This document shows, piece by piece, positions 17,613 through 26,366 of a DNA stretch of 64,000 nucleotides; positions within the stretch are counted from its first letter, which is position 1; each line of letters starts with the position of its first letter. Source of the DNA: G963665495 sp963667575. GTDB taxonomy: Bacteria > Desulfobacterota > Desulfovibrionia > Desulfovibrionales > Desulfovibrionaceae. The notes below the pieces were generated by a model that saw only the letters and a list, made by a program, of their open reading frames with translations, had not been told where the DNA came from and did no database searches. A program made the translations under genes and the position numbers. The stretch spans positions 10,101-74,100 of the forward strand of contig CAXXHY010000017.1 of NCBI GenBank assembly GCA_963667575.2. Direction: 5' to 3'.

Positions 17613-19289
17613 ATGCGGCTCAGCGTTTCGCTGTTATGCTGCATGCTCTTTTTTTGCGTACTGCACGTAACGCCGCTGGCGGCTGAAGACCTCGAAGAAG
17701 TCAAGGCACCGGCCACCACGGTCAGCCAGCAAAAACAGCTTTCCCTGGAGCAGACGCTCAAATCCATCCTCGACAGCATCAATGCCACCGCCGCCCAGAT
17801 CAGCAGCACGGAAAAGGAGCTGAAAAAAGCCCCGGATACGCAGACTGCCCGGATCAAGGAGGATCTGGGAGAGCTGTACGAACGGATGGACGACCTTATC
17901 GACAATTTTTCCCGTACCGCTTCGGGCATCGATATTGATGAAATGTCCAGTGACGACAAGGAAGACGTCAACCTGGAATCCGAACTCCGCGAACTGCTGG
18001 CCCCCATCATCATGGAGCTCAAGGCCATCACCAACCGGCCGCGCCGCATAGAGCAGCTCAACCGCAAACTGGCCAAAGCCCAGCATGTTCAGGAAAAGGT
18101 CGACCTGGCCATGAAGCGGATCAATTCCATCCTGACCGAAGCGGAAGACAACGGCCTCAAATCGAGACTCAAGGATCTTGCAGTAGACTGGAAGCAGCGC
18201 GGGCAGCAGCTGCAAAGCGAAATAGCCTATCTCGAACTCTCGCTGCAGGAAGAACTGAAAAACAACCCGTCAATCCTGAGCTCGCTGACCCGCATAACCG
18301 AAAGCTTTTTCAAGAAACGCGGACGCAATATACTGCTCTCAGCCGCGGCCTTCCTTATTGTCGTCCTGCTTTTACGCTTTGCCGGACGTTTTGTGGAACG
18401 CCACCTGCGCTCTGACAAATTGATCCGCTCCATGACCTCCAGGCGTCTGATCGCCCTGGGGTTCAGCATACTTACCTATACGCTGGCCGTGGTGGCCATG
18501 CTGCTGGTGCTTTATTCGGCAGGAGACTGGGTGCTGCTCGGTATCGTGCTGCTTCTGCTGCTCGGCCTGGGCTGGTCGGCCAGGGTAAGTCTGCCCTTGT
18601 ATATCGAGCAGACCAAACTGCTGCTCAATCTGGGAACCGTCCGCAAGGGCGAACGCATCGTGCTCGAAGGCATTCCCTGGAAGGTCATGACCATCGGCTA
18701 TTACTCCATCCTCGCCAACCCGAACCTGTCCGGCGGCGTTATGCGCCTGCGGCTCAAGGACCTGGTGGACAAGTCCTCACGCCCGGCCACCGCCAGCGAA
18801 CCCTGGTTCCCGACCCGCCAGGGTGACTGGGTGCTGCTCTCTGACGAAACATTCGGACAGGTGGACATGCAGACCCCCGAACTGGTCCGGCTGATCCTCT
18901 GGGGAGACACCCCGAAAACATACCATTCGGCGGATTTTCTCAGTCTGAACCCGCAGAACATTTCCTCGGGTTTTGCGGTCAAGGTCACATTCGGGCTGGA
19001 TTACAAATACCAGTCCCTCATCACCACCGAAATCCCCCAGCTTCTGGAACAGGCCGTACGCGAGGCCCTGGAAGCCAACGGCTATGCGCTGCAGGTGCAA
19101 AATCTTTCGGTCCGCTTTTCGGAAGCCGCCGCCTCTTCGCTGGATCTGGCCTGCTTTGCCAGCTTCAGCGGCGATGCCGCGGCGGATTTCAGATTCATCA
19201 AATACATTATTTCCAGAGCCTGTGTGGATGCAGCCAATACGCACGGCTGGGAGATACCCTTCACGCAGATTACGCTGCACCAGGCCTGA
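17613..19289 (+). CDS. MscS-family mechanosensitive channel with large periplasmic coiled-coil domain
   Basis: A protein of about 558 aa. Starting at ATG 17613 gives a clean signal peptide (MRLSVSLLCCMLFFCVLHV...AA). An upstream in-frame TTG at 17577 is possible; neither start has a clear ribosome-binding site. Residues ~30-230 are charged and coiled-coil-rich, then come membrane helices. The last is a Gly/Ala-rich pore-type helix leading into YIEQTKLLLNLGTVRKGERIVLEGIPWKVMTIG, the beta domain of MscS channels. The C-terminal alpha/beta domain follows. It would open under membrane tension and relieve osmotic shock. It resembles the long MscK/MscM-like forms more than the 286-aa MscS. Confidence 0.75.
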   Translation: MRLSVSLLCCMLFFCVLHVTPLAAEDLEEVKAPATTVSQQKQLSLEQTLKSILDSINATAAQISSTEKELKKAPDTQTARIKEDLGELYERMDDLIDNFSRTASGIDIDEMSSDDKEDVNLESELRELLAPIIMELKAITNRPRRIEQLNRKLAKAQHVQEKVDLAMKRINSILTEAEDNGLKSRLKDLAVDWKQRGQQLQSEIAYLELSLQEELKNNPSILSSLTRITESFFKKRGRNILLSAAAFLIVVLLLRFAGRFVERHLRSDKLIRSMTSRRLIALGFSILTYTLAVVAMLLVLYSAGDWVLLGIVLLLLLGLGWSARVSLPLYIEQTKLLLNLGTVRKGERIVLEGIPWKVMTIGYYSILANPNLSGGVMRLRLKDLVDKSSRPATASEPWFPTRQGDWVLLSDETFGQVDMQTPELVRLILWGDTPKTYHSADFLSLNPQNISSGFAVKVTFGLDYKYQSLITTEIPQLLEQAVREALEANGYALQVQNLSVRFSEAAASSLDLACFASFSGDAAADFRFIKYIISRACVDAANTHGWEIPFTQITLHQA

Positions 19290-19746
19290 GGGGAGATCTG
19301 AGACCTGCTCTGCAACCCGTGCAGCCCCGACACCTCCGGATTGTATCCAATCCCCGTTATTCCTGATATCGTCTACCAGCGATATATTTTTTACAAATTT
19401 GAATCAAATTCACCTCAAAAAATGACAGTCTTGTATTTTTTGAAATATATACAAGTGCCCCATCTCGAATTCCCGAAATCTTGCCTGAATAATTTTTCGT
19501 TACTTTTAAGACGATTAGGTCTAAATTCATACTTTCGTCACCCGAATGACCATGTTTTGGCAACTTCTGCACCCTTTTTGCTAAAGATACCTTACGCGCA
19601 TTGACTGGGGGGAATCCGCTTGCCCGAAATCGTCTGGATCAGGATTCTGATTATCGGTTTTCCAAAGGGTATCCTGTATTGACAATTCCGCCATTTATAC
19701 TGTAAGCCCTTTTAAAAGCATTGATTTTTACGCAAGAGAGAGAGCA
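19290..19746. other. Intergenic region upstream of the amino-acid ABC operon
   Basis: About 450 AT-rich bases with no supportable gene. A TTGACA hexamer at 19679-19684 is followed by TATACT at 19696, but the 11-base spacing is too short for a standard sigma-70 promoter. The promoter of the ABC operon must lie here but is not resolved. Confidence 0.45.
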
Positions 19747-20546
19747 TTGGAAAACACCTCACACCCCGCACTAGAGGTCGAAGATGTTCATAAGAGCTTC
19801 GGCCCCTTGGAAGTTCTCAAAGGCATTTCACTTACTGCCATGTGGGCGACGTCATAGCCCTGATCGGATCAAGCGGATCCGGCAAAAGCACCTTCCTCCG
19901 CTGCATCAATCTTTTGGAGACGCCGGACAAGGGCACCATCCGCATCAATGGCGAACTCATCAAAATGAAAACCAACCGCCGCGGTGAATTTCTGCCTGTG
20001 GACAACAAACAGGTGGAACGGATCCGTACGCGACTGGGCATGGTTTTTCAGCAGTTCAATCTGTGGGAGCACATGACGGTTCTGCAAAACGTCATCGAAG
20101 CCCCGGTTCATGTTTTGGGGAATCCCAAAAAGGAAATGGAAGAACTGGCTCTGGAACTCCTGAACAAGGTCGGCATCGCAGGCAAGGCCAAGGACTATCC
20201 GGCCCACCTGTCCGGCGGTCAGCAGCAGCGCGTGGCCATTGCCCGTGCCCTGGCCATGCAGCCGGACGTGATCCTGTTCGACGAGCCCACTTCGGCTCTG
20301 GATCCCGAGATGGTCGGCGAAGTCCTCAACGTCATGGAAAGTCTGGCGGAAGAAGGCCGGACCATGATCATCGCCACGCACGAAATGGATTTCGCCCAGG
20401 ATGTTTCAACCCATGTCATGTTTCTGCATCAAGGCCATGTGGAGGAGCAGGGCCCGCCTGTGCAGGTCTTCCAGAACCCCGAATCCGAAATCTGCCGCAA
20501 TTTCCTGTCGCGTTTTCTCAGCAATGGGGACCACGCGCAGGCATAA
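19747..20546 (+). CDS. Polar amino-acid ABC transporter, ATP-binding subunit (HisP/GlnQ type; one frameshift)
   Basis: The ATPase of an importer for polar amino acids. The Walker A motif GSSGSGKST, the Q-loop FQQFNLWEHMTV, the signature LSGGQQQR, Walker B VILFDEPTSALDPE and the switch His in ATHEMDFA are all present. The N-terminal strand (ALEVEDVHKSFGPLEVLKGISL) is read in another frame from a TTG at 19747. The two join if one C is restored in ACTGCCATGTGGGCGAC near 19840, giving ...TAHVGDVIALIG. The intact frame alone starts at 19842 and would lack beta strands 1-2. The protein is about 266 aa and is the first gene of the operon with the binding protein and two permeases. Confidence 0.85.
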
Positions 20547-20576
20547 ACCTGAACAAAATACGTGAGGAGAGATGCA

Positions 20577-21359
20577 ATGAAAAAGTTTTTGGTGATCACT
20601 GTTTGTGCTCTTGCTGCAGTCATGCTGCTGTCCAGCGCGGCACTTGCCGCAAAAAAGGTCGTACGTATCGGCACCGAGGGTGCCTACCCTCCTTTCAACT
20701 TTGTTGATGAAAAGGGACAGTTGCAGGGCTTTGATATCGATATCGCCAAAGCGCTTTGCGAAAAGATGGACGTTACCTGCGAATTCGTTGTTCAGGACTG
20801 GGATGGTCTGATTCCCGCCCTGCTGGCCAAAAAGTTCGACGCCATCGTGGCTTCCATGTCCATGACCGAAGAACGCCAGCAGAAAGTCGACTTCACCGAC
20901 AAATATTACCAGACTCCGGCCAAGTTCGTTGCTCCCAAGAACATCAAGGCCGACGTGACCAAAGAAGGCCTCAAGGGCAAAGTCATTGGCGTGCAGCGCG
21001 CGACCATCCACGAAAACTTCATCCGCGACAATTACGGCGATGTGGCCGAGATCAAGGCCTACGCCAAGCAGGAAGAAGCCAACATGGACCTGGTGTCCGG
21101 ACGCGTGGACTACGTGTTTGCCGATACGGTCGTGCTGCAGGGCGGCTTTCTTGATACTCCCGACGGCAAAGACTACCACTTTGTCGGCCCGGCTCACACC
21201 GAAGAACAATGGTTCGGCGCCGGTATCGGAATCGCCGTCCGCAAAGGCGAACCCGACCTGGTCAAGGCCTTCAACAAGGCCATCAAAGACATTCGTGCCG
21301 ACGGCACCTACCAGAAGATCAACGCCAAATACTTCGACTTCGATCTCTACGGAGATTAA
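20577..21359 (+). CDS. Periplasmic amino-acid-binding protein of the ABC importer
   Basis: A 260-aa type II periplasmic binding protein. It has a signal peptide (KKFLVITVCALAAVMLLSSAALA), then the family-3 opening VVRIGTEGAYPPFNFVDEKGQLQGFDIDIAKALCEKM. The segment DGLIPALLAKKFDAIVASMSMTEERQQKVDFTDKYY is the standard ligand-site region of HisJ/ArgT/GlnH proteins. GAGGAGA before ATG 20577 sets the start. It captures a polar or basic amino acid and delivers it to the two permeases downstream. Confidence 0.92.
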   Translation: MKKFLVITVCALAAVMLLSSAALAAKKVVRIGTEGAYPPFNFVDEKGQLQGFDIDIAKALCEKMDVTCEFVVQDWDGLIPALLAKKFDAIVASMSMTEERQQKVDFTDKYYQTPAKFVAPKNIKADVTKEGLKGKVIGVQRATIHENFIRDNYGDVAEIKAYAKQEEANMDLVSGRVDYVFADTVVLQGGFLDTPDGKDYHFVGPAHTEEQWFGAGIGIAVRKGEPDLVKAFNKAIKDIRADGTYQKINAKYFDFDLYGD

Positions 21360-21388
21360 TGGCCGGTTGAGCCTTTTCAGCTAAACAC

Positions 21389-21420
21389 CCGGCGGGGAAC
21401 GCTTCGCGGCGCTCCCCGCC
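21389..21420 (+). terminator. GC-rich hairpin between binding protein and permeases
   Basis: GGCGGGGAACGC pairs with GCGCTCCCCGCC around CTTCGCGG, with one bulge. No T run follows, so it is more likely an mRNA-stabilising or partial terminator hairpin that keeps the binding protein more abundant than the permeases, as in other ABC operons. Confidence 0.45.
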
Positions 21421-21467
21421 TCACTCCAGCCCGTTGCCTGTTGTAAAGAAATTTTCGAGGGATACCT

Positions 21468-22160
21468 ATGTTCGGCCTTGAAGGATACGAGTGGCTGCTC
21501 CTCAAGGGGACCAAGCTCACCATACTTGTCGGTTTGACTTCCATGTTCGTGGCCATAGTGCTCGGCCTGCTGGGCGCTTGGGGAAAACTCTGCAAATCCA
21601 AGCCAGTGAATGTCTGCACTTCCGTCTACACCACGGTCATTCGCGGTGTGCCCGAACTGGTGCTGATTCTGCTCATTTTCTACGGTGTCCCCACACTGGT
21701 CATGGAAATCACCGCTGCCTTCGGCCATGAAGTCGTCATCGACTTCAACCCCTTCATCTCCGGCGTCTGCACCATCGGATTCATCTACGGCGCATTCACC
21801 ACGGAAGTCTTTCGCGGCGCCATCATCGCTGTCCCGCGCGGCCAGATCGAAGCGGCCAAGGCCATGGGCATGGGCCCGGTCATGGCCTTCCGGCGCATTC
21901 TGCTGCCCCAGTTGTGGCGTTTTGCCCTGCCCGGCCTGGGCAATGTCTGGATGATCCTCATCAAGGCCACGGCACTGATCTCCGTCATCCAGTTGCCGGA
22001 ACTCATGCGCAACTCCGAAATCGCTTCACGCGCCCTGCGCAAGCCCTTTACCGTCTTTTTCGCGGCCTCCCTGATCTACCTGGTCATCACCCTGCTCTCC
22101 CAGTGGGGGCAGCAACGCTGCGAACGCTGGGCCAACCGCGGCGTCAGGAGGGCAAAATAA
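21468..22160 (+). CDS. Amino-acid ABC transporter permease (HisQ/GlnP type)
   Basis: A 230-aa membrane protein with about five helices. It carries the His/Glu/Arg-opine family signature, including YTTVIRGVPELVLILLIFYGVP and the EAA loop EVFRGAIIAVPRGQIEAAKAMGMGPVMAFRRILLPQ, which contacts the ATPase. It pairs with the next gene as a heterodimeric channel. Its stop codon shares a base with the next start (TAATG). Confidence 0.92.
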   Translation: MFGLEGYEWLLLKGTKLTILVGLTSMFVAIVLGLLGAWGKLCKSKPVNVCTSVYTTVIRGVPELVLILLIFYGVPTLVMEITAAFGHEVVIDFNPFISGVCTIGFIYGAFTTEVFRGAIIAVPRGQIEAAKAMGMGPVMAFRRILLPQLWRFALPGLGNVWMILIKATALISVIQLPELMRNSEIASRALRKPFTVFFAASLIYLVITLLSQWGQQRCERWANRGVRRAK

Positions 22161-22930
22161 TGCTGCTGCCTGATGTCATAGTCGAAGCCCTGCCAAAACT
22201 GCTTGACGGTTCGGTGGTCACCATCGAACTGACCTTTCTCAGCCTGTTGTTCGGGCTCTGCCTGGCCGTGCCGCTCGCGCTGATGCGGCTCTCCAATAAC
22301 CCCGTAATCAAATACCCGGCATTCTCGTACATTCTCTACTTTCGGGGTACGCCCATGCTGGTGCAGATCTTTCTCATCTATTACGGCAGCGGCCAGTTCC
22401 GCGAATTTCTCACTTCCGTCGACCTCTGGGTCTTCTTCAGAGAGGCCTATTTCTGCTCAGTGCTTTCCATGACCCTGAATACTTCCGCCTACACGGCCGA
22501 GATTCTGCGCGGCGCCATCCAGTCCGTGCCTTACGGCGAAATCGAGGCAGGACGAGCCCTGGGCATGAGCACATTCAAACTCTACCGCCGGATCATTCTG
22601 CCCAAGGCCTTCCGTCTGGCCTGGCCTGCCTATACCAACGAAGTCATCTTTCTGCTTCAGGCCAGTTCGCTGGTGTCCATCATCACGGTCATGGATATCA
22701 CCGGCGTGGCCAGGGTAATCGCCGCGCGGTCCTTCGCCATTTACGAAGTCTACATCACGGCCGCGGTGTTTTATCTTGTCATTGTCTATGGCGTGCTGTA
22801 TTTCCTGCGGAAAATCGAATTGCGTATTTACTGCGCACCTGCGCGAACGCGCTTCCGCAGCAGAACCCGGCAACGTGATCATAGGCGGCTGACAAGCGCG
22901 AACACACTTTTACCTCCCGGCATTCAATGA
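22160..22930 (+). CDS. Amino-acid ABC transporter permease (HisM type; probable frameshift at the C-terminus)
   Basis: The partner permease, with YILYFRGTPMLVQIFLIYYG and the EAA loop EILRGAIQSVPYGEIEAGRALGMSTFKLYRRIILPK. After RKIELRIY the open frame turns into an Arg-rich sequence up to 22930. Shifting one base near 22831 gives SHLRERASAAEPGNVIIGG and a stop at 22892, a much more natural ending, so the real gene probably ends there. GTCAGGAGGG before ATG 22160 is the ribosome-binding site. It completes the importer encoded by the two genes upstream. Confidence 0.88.
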   Translation: MLLPDVIVEALPKLLDGSVVTIELTFLSLLFGLCLAVPLALMRLSNNPVIKYPAFSYILYFRGTPMLVQIFLIYYGSGQFREFLTSVDLWVFFREAYFCSVLSMTLNTSAYTAEILRGAIQSVPYGEIEAGRALGMSTFKLYRRIILPKAFRLAWPAYTNEVIFLLQASSLVSIITVMDITGVARVIAARSFAIYEVYITAAVFYLVIVYGVLYFLRKIELRIYCAPARTRFRSRTRQRDHRRLTSANTLLPPGIQ

Positions 22931-23836
22931 ACACTAAAAGCTTGAAAGCCGATGTGCTGCTGTTGACCACGGCGGCCATCTGGGGCTGCGCATTCGTGGG
23001 CCCAACGCGTGGGCGGAGAATACGTCGGACCGTTTACCTTCAACGGCATCCGCTTTATCCTGGGCGCCCTGGCCCTGAGTCCCATTATCTGGCGAGGCCT
23101 CAAAAACCGAGGCGAACCCGGCCCTCTGGCCTTTCGCGAACCCTTTCTGCGCTATATGCTCTGGGGGGGCCTGGCCGGACTGTTTCTGTTCGCCGGCGCC
23201 AGCCTCCAGCAGGCCGGACTGATGTACACCACGGCCGGCAAGGCCGGATTCATCACCGGATTGTATGTGGTCTTCGTACCTATCGGAGCCATGTTCCTCG
23301 GCGCCAGGCAGGGCATGGGCGTCTGGCTGGGTGCGGCTCTGGCTGCCTCCGGCCTGTACCTGCTCAGCATCACCGAATCATTCACCATGGAATACGGGGA
23401 CCTGCTGCAGCTTATCGGCGCTTTTTTCTGGACCGGCCACGTACTGCTCATCGGCTACCTCACCACCCGGACCGATCCGCTCAAGCTGGCTGTAAGCCAG
23501 TACGCCGCCTGCGGTCTTTTCTCCATCATCACCGCACTGCTGTTCGAAAGCACCACACCGGGCAATCTGTTCCATGCAGCCATCCCCATCCTTTACGGCG
23601 GGCTGGTTTCCGTGGGCGTGGCCTATACGCTGCAGATCGTGGCCCAGCGCGACGCGCCGCCCGCGCATGCGTCCGTATTGCTCTCCATGGAATCGGTCTT
23701 CGCCGCGCTTTCCGGCTGGCTGATGCTGGACGAAACCATGAGCTCACGGGCCCTGCTGGGCTGTACGCTGATGTTCGCCGCCATGCTGATTTCGCAACTC
23801 TGGCCTTCGGGCGAGGGCAGCAAAACTTCGAGCTGA
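22927..23836 (+). CDS. DMT-superfamily transporter (EamA family; one frameshift)
   Basis: About 302 aa and ten predicted helices in two EamA repeats. The N-terminus (LKADVLLLTTAAIWGCAFV) and the rest (RVGGEYVGPFTFNGIRFILGALAL...) lie in different frames. Deleting one G in GTGGGCCCAACGC near 23000 joins them as FVAQRVGGEYVG. EamA proteins usually export amino acids or metabolites. It directly follows an amino-acid importer and may act as an overflow valve for the same compounds, which is an inference from position. Confidence 0.82.
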
Positions 23837-23900
23837 CAACCCGCTGTCCTTTTCCTACACGGCAGCACGATGCAGCCATCCGTACATTTTAGTCGATCAA

Positions 23901-23940
23901 AAAGTCAGGGCCCGCACATAGGGGCACTGACTTTGTCTTT
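23901..23940 (+). terminator. Terminator after the ABC/DMT operon
   Basis: AAAGTCAG (23901-23908) pairs with CTGACTTT (23927-23934), followed by GTCTTTTC. It lies about 65 bases after the EamA stop codon. Confidence 0.6.
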
Positions 23941-24071
23941 TCATAGTGTAATTCCTCTTTGCAAAACCTGCTGATTTTTCACATTTCATAGCCGTCTACG
24001 GATCACAATCGACCGACTTCGGGTGACTAAGTACGCTTAGTGAATCAATCACAGCCTTTCTGTCACCAGTA

Positions 24072-24252
24072 TCAATCTTTCCTCTGCTTTTTCGAATAAA
24101 TACGCACGACATCGCCCATGAAGCCTTCCCAGGCACTACATACGCAAAAAAAAAGTTTGCCTCACAGCAACTGATCTGCGCCTGCCATTGGCTCTGGCAG
24201 GATCTACTTGATTTACCTAAATAGGTATTGCCCAAAGTATCGGAATACTGCA
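24072..24252 (-). CDS. Possible small ORF, divergent from the six-cysteine protein operon
   Basis: On the minus strand MQYSDTLGNTYLGKSSR continues to CCEANFF at a run of nine T. Shifting frame there gives VCSAWEGFMGDVVRIYSKKQRKD and a stop at 24072, which reads more like a protein end than the unshifted frame (stop at 23996). No ribosome-binding site is visible and no family is recognised. It may be a short protein of about 60-65 aa or a decayed gene. Confidence 0.2.
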
Positions 24253-24265
24253 TAGTCGATCCATC

Positions 24266-24328
24266 CAATCGTAATCATCTAAATTTTCTATAATATGCTT
24301 GTACATATATTATTTATGTAATTACAAG
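24266..24328 (+). promoter_or_regulatory. Probable promoter/operator of the six-cysteine protein operon
   Basis: A perfect TATAAT lies at 24289-24294, without a good -35 box. It is overlapped on its downstream side by an imperfect palindrome, CTTGTACATA...TATGTAATTACAAG (24298-24328), a plausible repressor or activator site. The flank is strongly AT-rich compared with the surrounding sequence. The first gene of the array starts about 180 bases downstream. Confidence 0.35.
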
Positions 24329-24509
24329 CTCTTACCTGCAAAACTGTCGAAAGAGACAGCCAGATGGCAAGGGCATTGGATGTTGTGCTGAAGATAGTTG
24401 AATCCGGACAGCGCGGACTGTTTCATGAAAACTCCGGACTGCAATGGCAGAGAATAGCATGCACTGGAATTATACCTTCAACCAGCTTTACAAAAAGGGA
24501 GATACAAAC

Positions 24510-24908
24510 ATGATCACTTTGAAATCGGCAAACTCAGCGATTGTATTGCTCGCATTGCTGGCAGGACTGCTTATTGTTCCTCTGATGGCGCAAGCTGAAG
24601 ATACGGACCCTGATGGCGTCAAACTCAAAGAAATTCTGCAAAAGTCTGAAGCTCCCGAAAAGTTAAAAGGAGCGCAAGCTGCCGGGAACATGGATTTCGA
24701 GACCGCTTATGGAGTTTGCGCCTTGGAAGCAGTTACCGTCATAGGAACCGCAATATGGGTCGCACGCAATAAATTAGACGCTTGCAAATTAGAATACATA
24801 GGAATCGATTATTGCGTAGGATACAGCACCAATTGCAATCATTACAAATGGAAAGCGAACTGTCTTAAGGAAAAGAACTTGTGCAAAAAAATTGAAAAAG
24901 GCGAGTGA
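24510..24908 (+). CDS. Secreted six-cysteine protein, paralog 1 of 5
   Basis: 132 aa, unknown function. It starts at ATG 24510 (AAAGGGAG upstream) with a signal peptide ending in ...LMAQA. The mature protein begins with DTDPDG, a DxDxDG loop of the type that binds calcium in dockerin, TSP3 or excalibur repeats. Six Cys follow with the spacing C-x21-C-x9-C-x6-C-x8-C-x6-C, so three disulfides in the periplasm or outside are likely. A short hydrophobic helix (AVTVIGTAIWVA) follows the first Cys. It is the most divergent of five tandem paralogs, with a Lys-rich C-terminus. Confidence 0.85.
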   Translation: MITLKSANSAIVLLALLAGLLIVPLMAQAEDTDPDGVKLKEILQKSEAPEKLKGAQAAGNMDFETAYGVCALEAVTVIGTAIWVARNKLDACKLEYIGIDYCVGYSTNCNHYKWKANCLKEKNLCKKIEKGE

Positions 24909-24973
24909 GCTATTACGTACTGAGTGCACTGTATTTTTTTGATTAATCAATATTACAGTGGAAGGAGCAAAAG

Positions 24974-25372
24974 ATGAATACTGCACCGGCATCTTACAAA
25001 ATATTTTTGCTCATACTGCTTGTCTGCCTGCTGGGATCCCCCACGACAATCCAGGCCGAAGAGGATGGCGATCCGGACGGTACCCGTCTCAAAGCCGCCC
25101 TTATGGAAAACCCTGAAGTCCCCAAGGAACTGAAAGAGGCTGCGCTTGGTGGGACGTTGACTCCCTCTGAAATCAACTTCCTGTGTGCTGTTGAAGTCGT
25201 TTCTTGCGTGGGTGCTTTGGTTTGGGATTACAGACGGGTGCATGATAAATGCGAACACAAGTTCAAAAGAGTGGATGATTATTGCGCATATTACTCGCAG
25301 GAATGCGGTTACGGGATATGGAGACCGGACTGCATTCTCAATAAAAAGAAATGTTTGGATGGAACACCATAA
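24974..25372 (+). CDS. Secreted cysteine-rich protein, paralog 2 of 5
   Basis: 132 aa, same family as its neighbours. It has GAAGGAG before ATG 24974 and a signal peptide ending ...TTIQA. DGDPDGTRLKAAL comes directly after cleavage and contains the DxDxDG loop. The family cysteine frame is C-x21-C-x10-C-x6-C-x8-C-x6-C, with one additional Cys (VVSCVG) inside the first interval. That makes seven mature cysteines, so one may be free or form an intermolecular bond. The conserved Trp (ALVWDYRR) and YS before the fourth Cys are kept. Function unknown. Confidence 0.85.
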   Translation: MNTAPASYKIFLLILLVCLLGSPTTIQAEEDGDPDGTRLKAALMENPEVPKELKEAALGGTLTPSEINFLCAVEVVSCVGALVWDYRRVHDKCEHKFKRVDDYCAYYSQECGYGIWRPDCILNKKKCLDGTP

Positions 25373-25441
25373 TGCGTAAGGGATTGAGCCTACAGAACTG
25401 ACAAATTCCCAGGGCATTGATGACAAGGAGACGGAAACACA

Positions 25442-25825
25442 ATGAATGCGAAATCCGCATATTACAAAATCTGTATATTGGTTCTGCTTGCCGGCCTGCT
25501 TACGTTTCCCATGACAGTCCGAGCCGAGGACGGAGATCCGGACGGCACGCGGCTCAAGGCTCTTCTGGACCAGCCGGATGTTCCTAAGGATGTAAAAGAG
25601 AGTCTCAACTCCAACACGGTCAACTACGACCTTATCTGTTCTTTTGAAGACCTGACCATTCCAGGCCGCATGATCTGGTATTACAGGCTCGGAAAGGACC
25701 ACTGCGACAACAAAAAAACATGGAATGACAATGCTGCAACCTATTGCATCTACTATAGTGAACGTTGCAACCACTTCCAATGGACTCCGGATTGCCTTTC
25801 TACAAAAAAGGCATGCCCTGAGTAA
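25442..25825 (+). CDS. Secreted six-cysteine protein, paralog 3 of 5
   Basis: 127 aa. AAGGAGAC lies 13 bases before ATG 25442. A signal peptide ends ...MTVRA, followed by DGDPDGTRLKALL. Cysteine spacing is C-x21-C-x13-C-x6-C-x8-C-x6-C, with the longest second gap of the set. Conserved aromatic positions are W after IPGRMI, YYS before Cys4 and W in NHFQWTPDC. No homologous family comes to mind; secretion, calcium loop and disulfides are predictions from sequence. Confidence 0.85.
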   Translation: MNAKSAYYKICILVLLAGLLTFPMTVRAEDGDPDGTRLKALLDQPDVPKDVKESLNSNTVNYDLICSFEDLTIPGRMIWYYRLGKDHCDNKKTWNDNAATYCIYYSERCNHFQWTPDCLSTKKACPE

Positions 25826-25930
25826 AATCAAACAGATTATGTTTTAAGCTGTTCGCACGACGCACAAGGAAGCAATCACGCGGCAATGAGTATCAAACAC
25901 CAACCGCTTACCGTATGAAGGAGGCGACTG

Positions 25931-26308
25931 ATGAATGCAGCATCCCCGTATTGCAGGTTTTTTTTACTGATACTGCTGGCAGGGCTCCTGGCGATTCCTT
26001 TGACTGCCCTGGCAGAGGACGGAGACCCCGATGGTACGCGCCTCAAAGCCCTGCTGCAGGACCCCAAGGTTGTCGAAAAAATGCCAGAAAATCTCAAAGC
26101 CGGTGAAACGGATTACTACGCCCTATGCGGACTTGAAGAGTTGACTGTTGCGGGCGCCATCATCTGGGGATACAGGCTGGCACATGACAAATGCCCCACC
26201 AAAGGCAAATGGGAAAGTTCCATGGCTTATTGCGTAAAATACAGCCTGGAATGCGATCACTATAAATGGAACCCCGGCTGTATGAGTGATAAGGAAAAAT
26301 GTCCTTGA
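25931..26308 (+). CDS. Secreted six-cysteine protein, paralog 4 of 5
   Basis: 125 aa. A strong GAAGGAGG precedes ATG 25931. A signal peptide ends ...LTALA, then DGDPDGTRLKALL. Cysteine spacing is C-x21-C-x12-C-x6-C-x8-C-x6-C. It has the conserved IIWGYRLAHDKC segment, YS before Cys4 and HYKWNPGC around Cys5. It ends immediately after the last Cys (EKCP). With paralog 5 it is the most typical member and a good seed for a family search. Confidence 0.85.
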   Translation: MNAASPYCRFFLLILLAGLLAIPLTALAEDGDPDGTRLKALLQDPKVVEKMPENLKAGETDYYALCGLEELTVAGAIIWGYRLAHDKCPTKGKWESSMAYCVKYSLECDHYKWNPGCMSDKEKCP

Positions 26309-26366
26309 TCATAGCTCGTGACAGATTCGTACGGACCACCAATGCTGCGGCAAAAGGAGAACCACA

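Noticed and set aside
19341..19604. 87-codon plus-strand open frame upstream of the ABC operon
   Set aside because: AT-rich translation without a start signal or motif; it occupies what must be promoter DNA.
19604..19640. Sigma-54-like GG-N10-GC match upstream of the ABC operon
   Set aside because: Only the minimal GG/GC spacing fits; the rest of the -24/-12 consensus is absent and no enhancer-binding protein gene is near.
23996..24268. 90-codon minus-strand frame as a complete gene
   Set aside because: Begins with an unsupported TTG and loses protein-like character after a run of nine T; only the frameshifted shorter version is retained, with low confidence.
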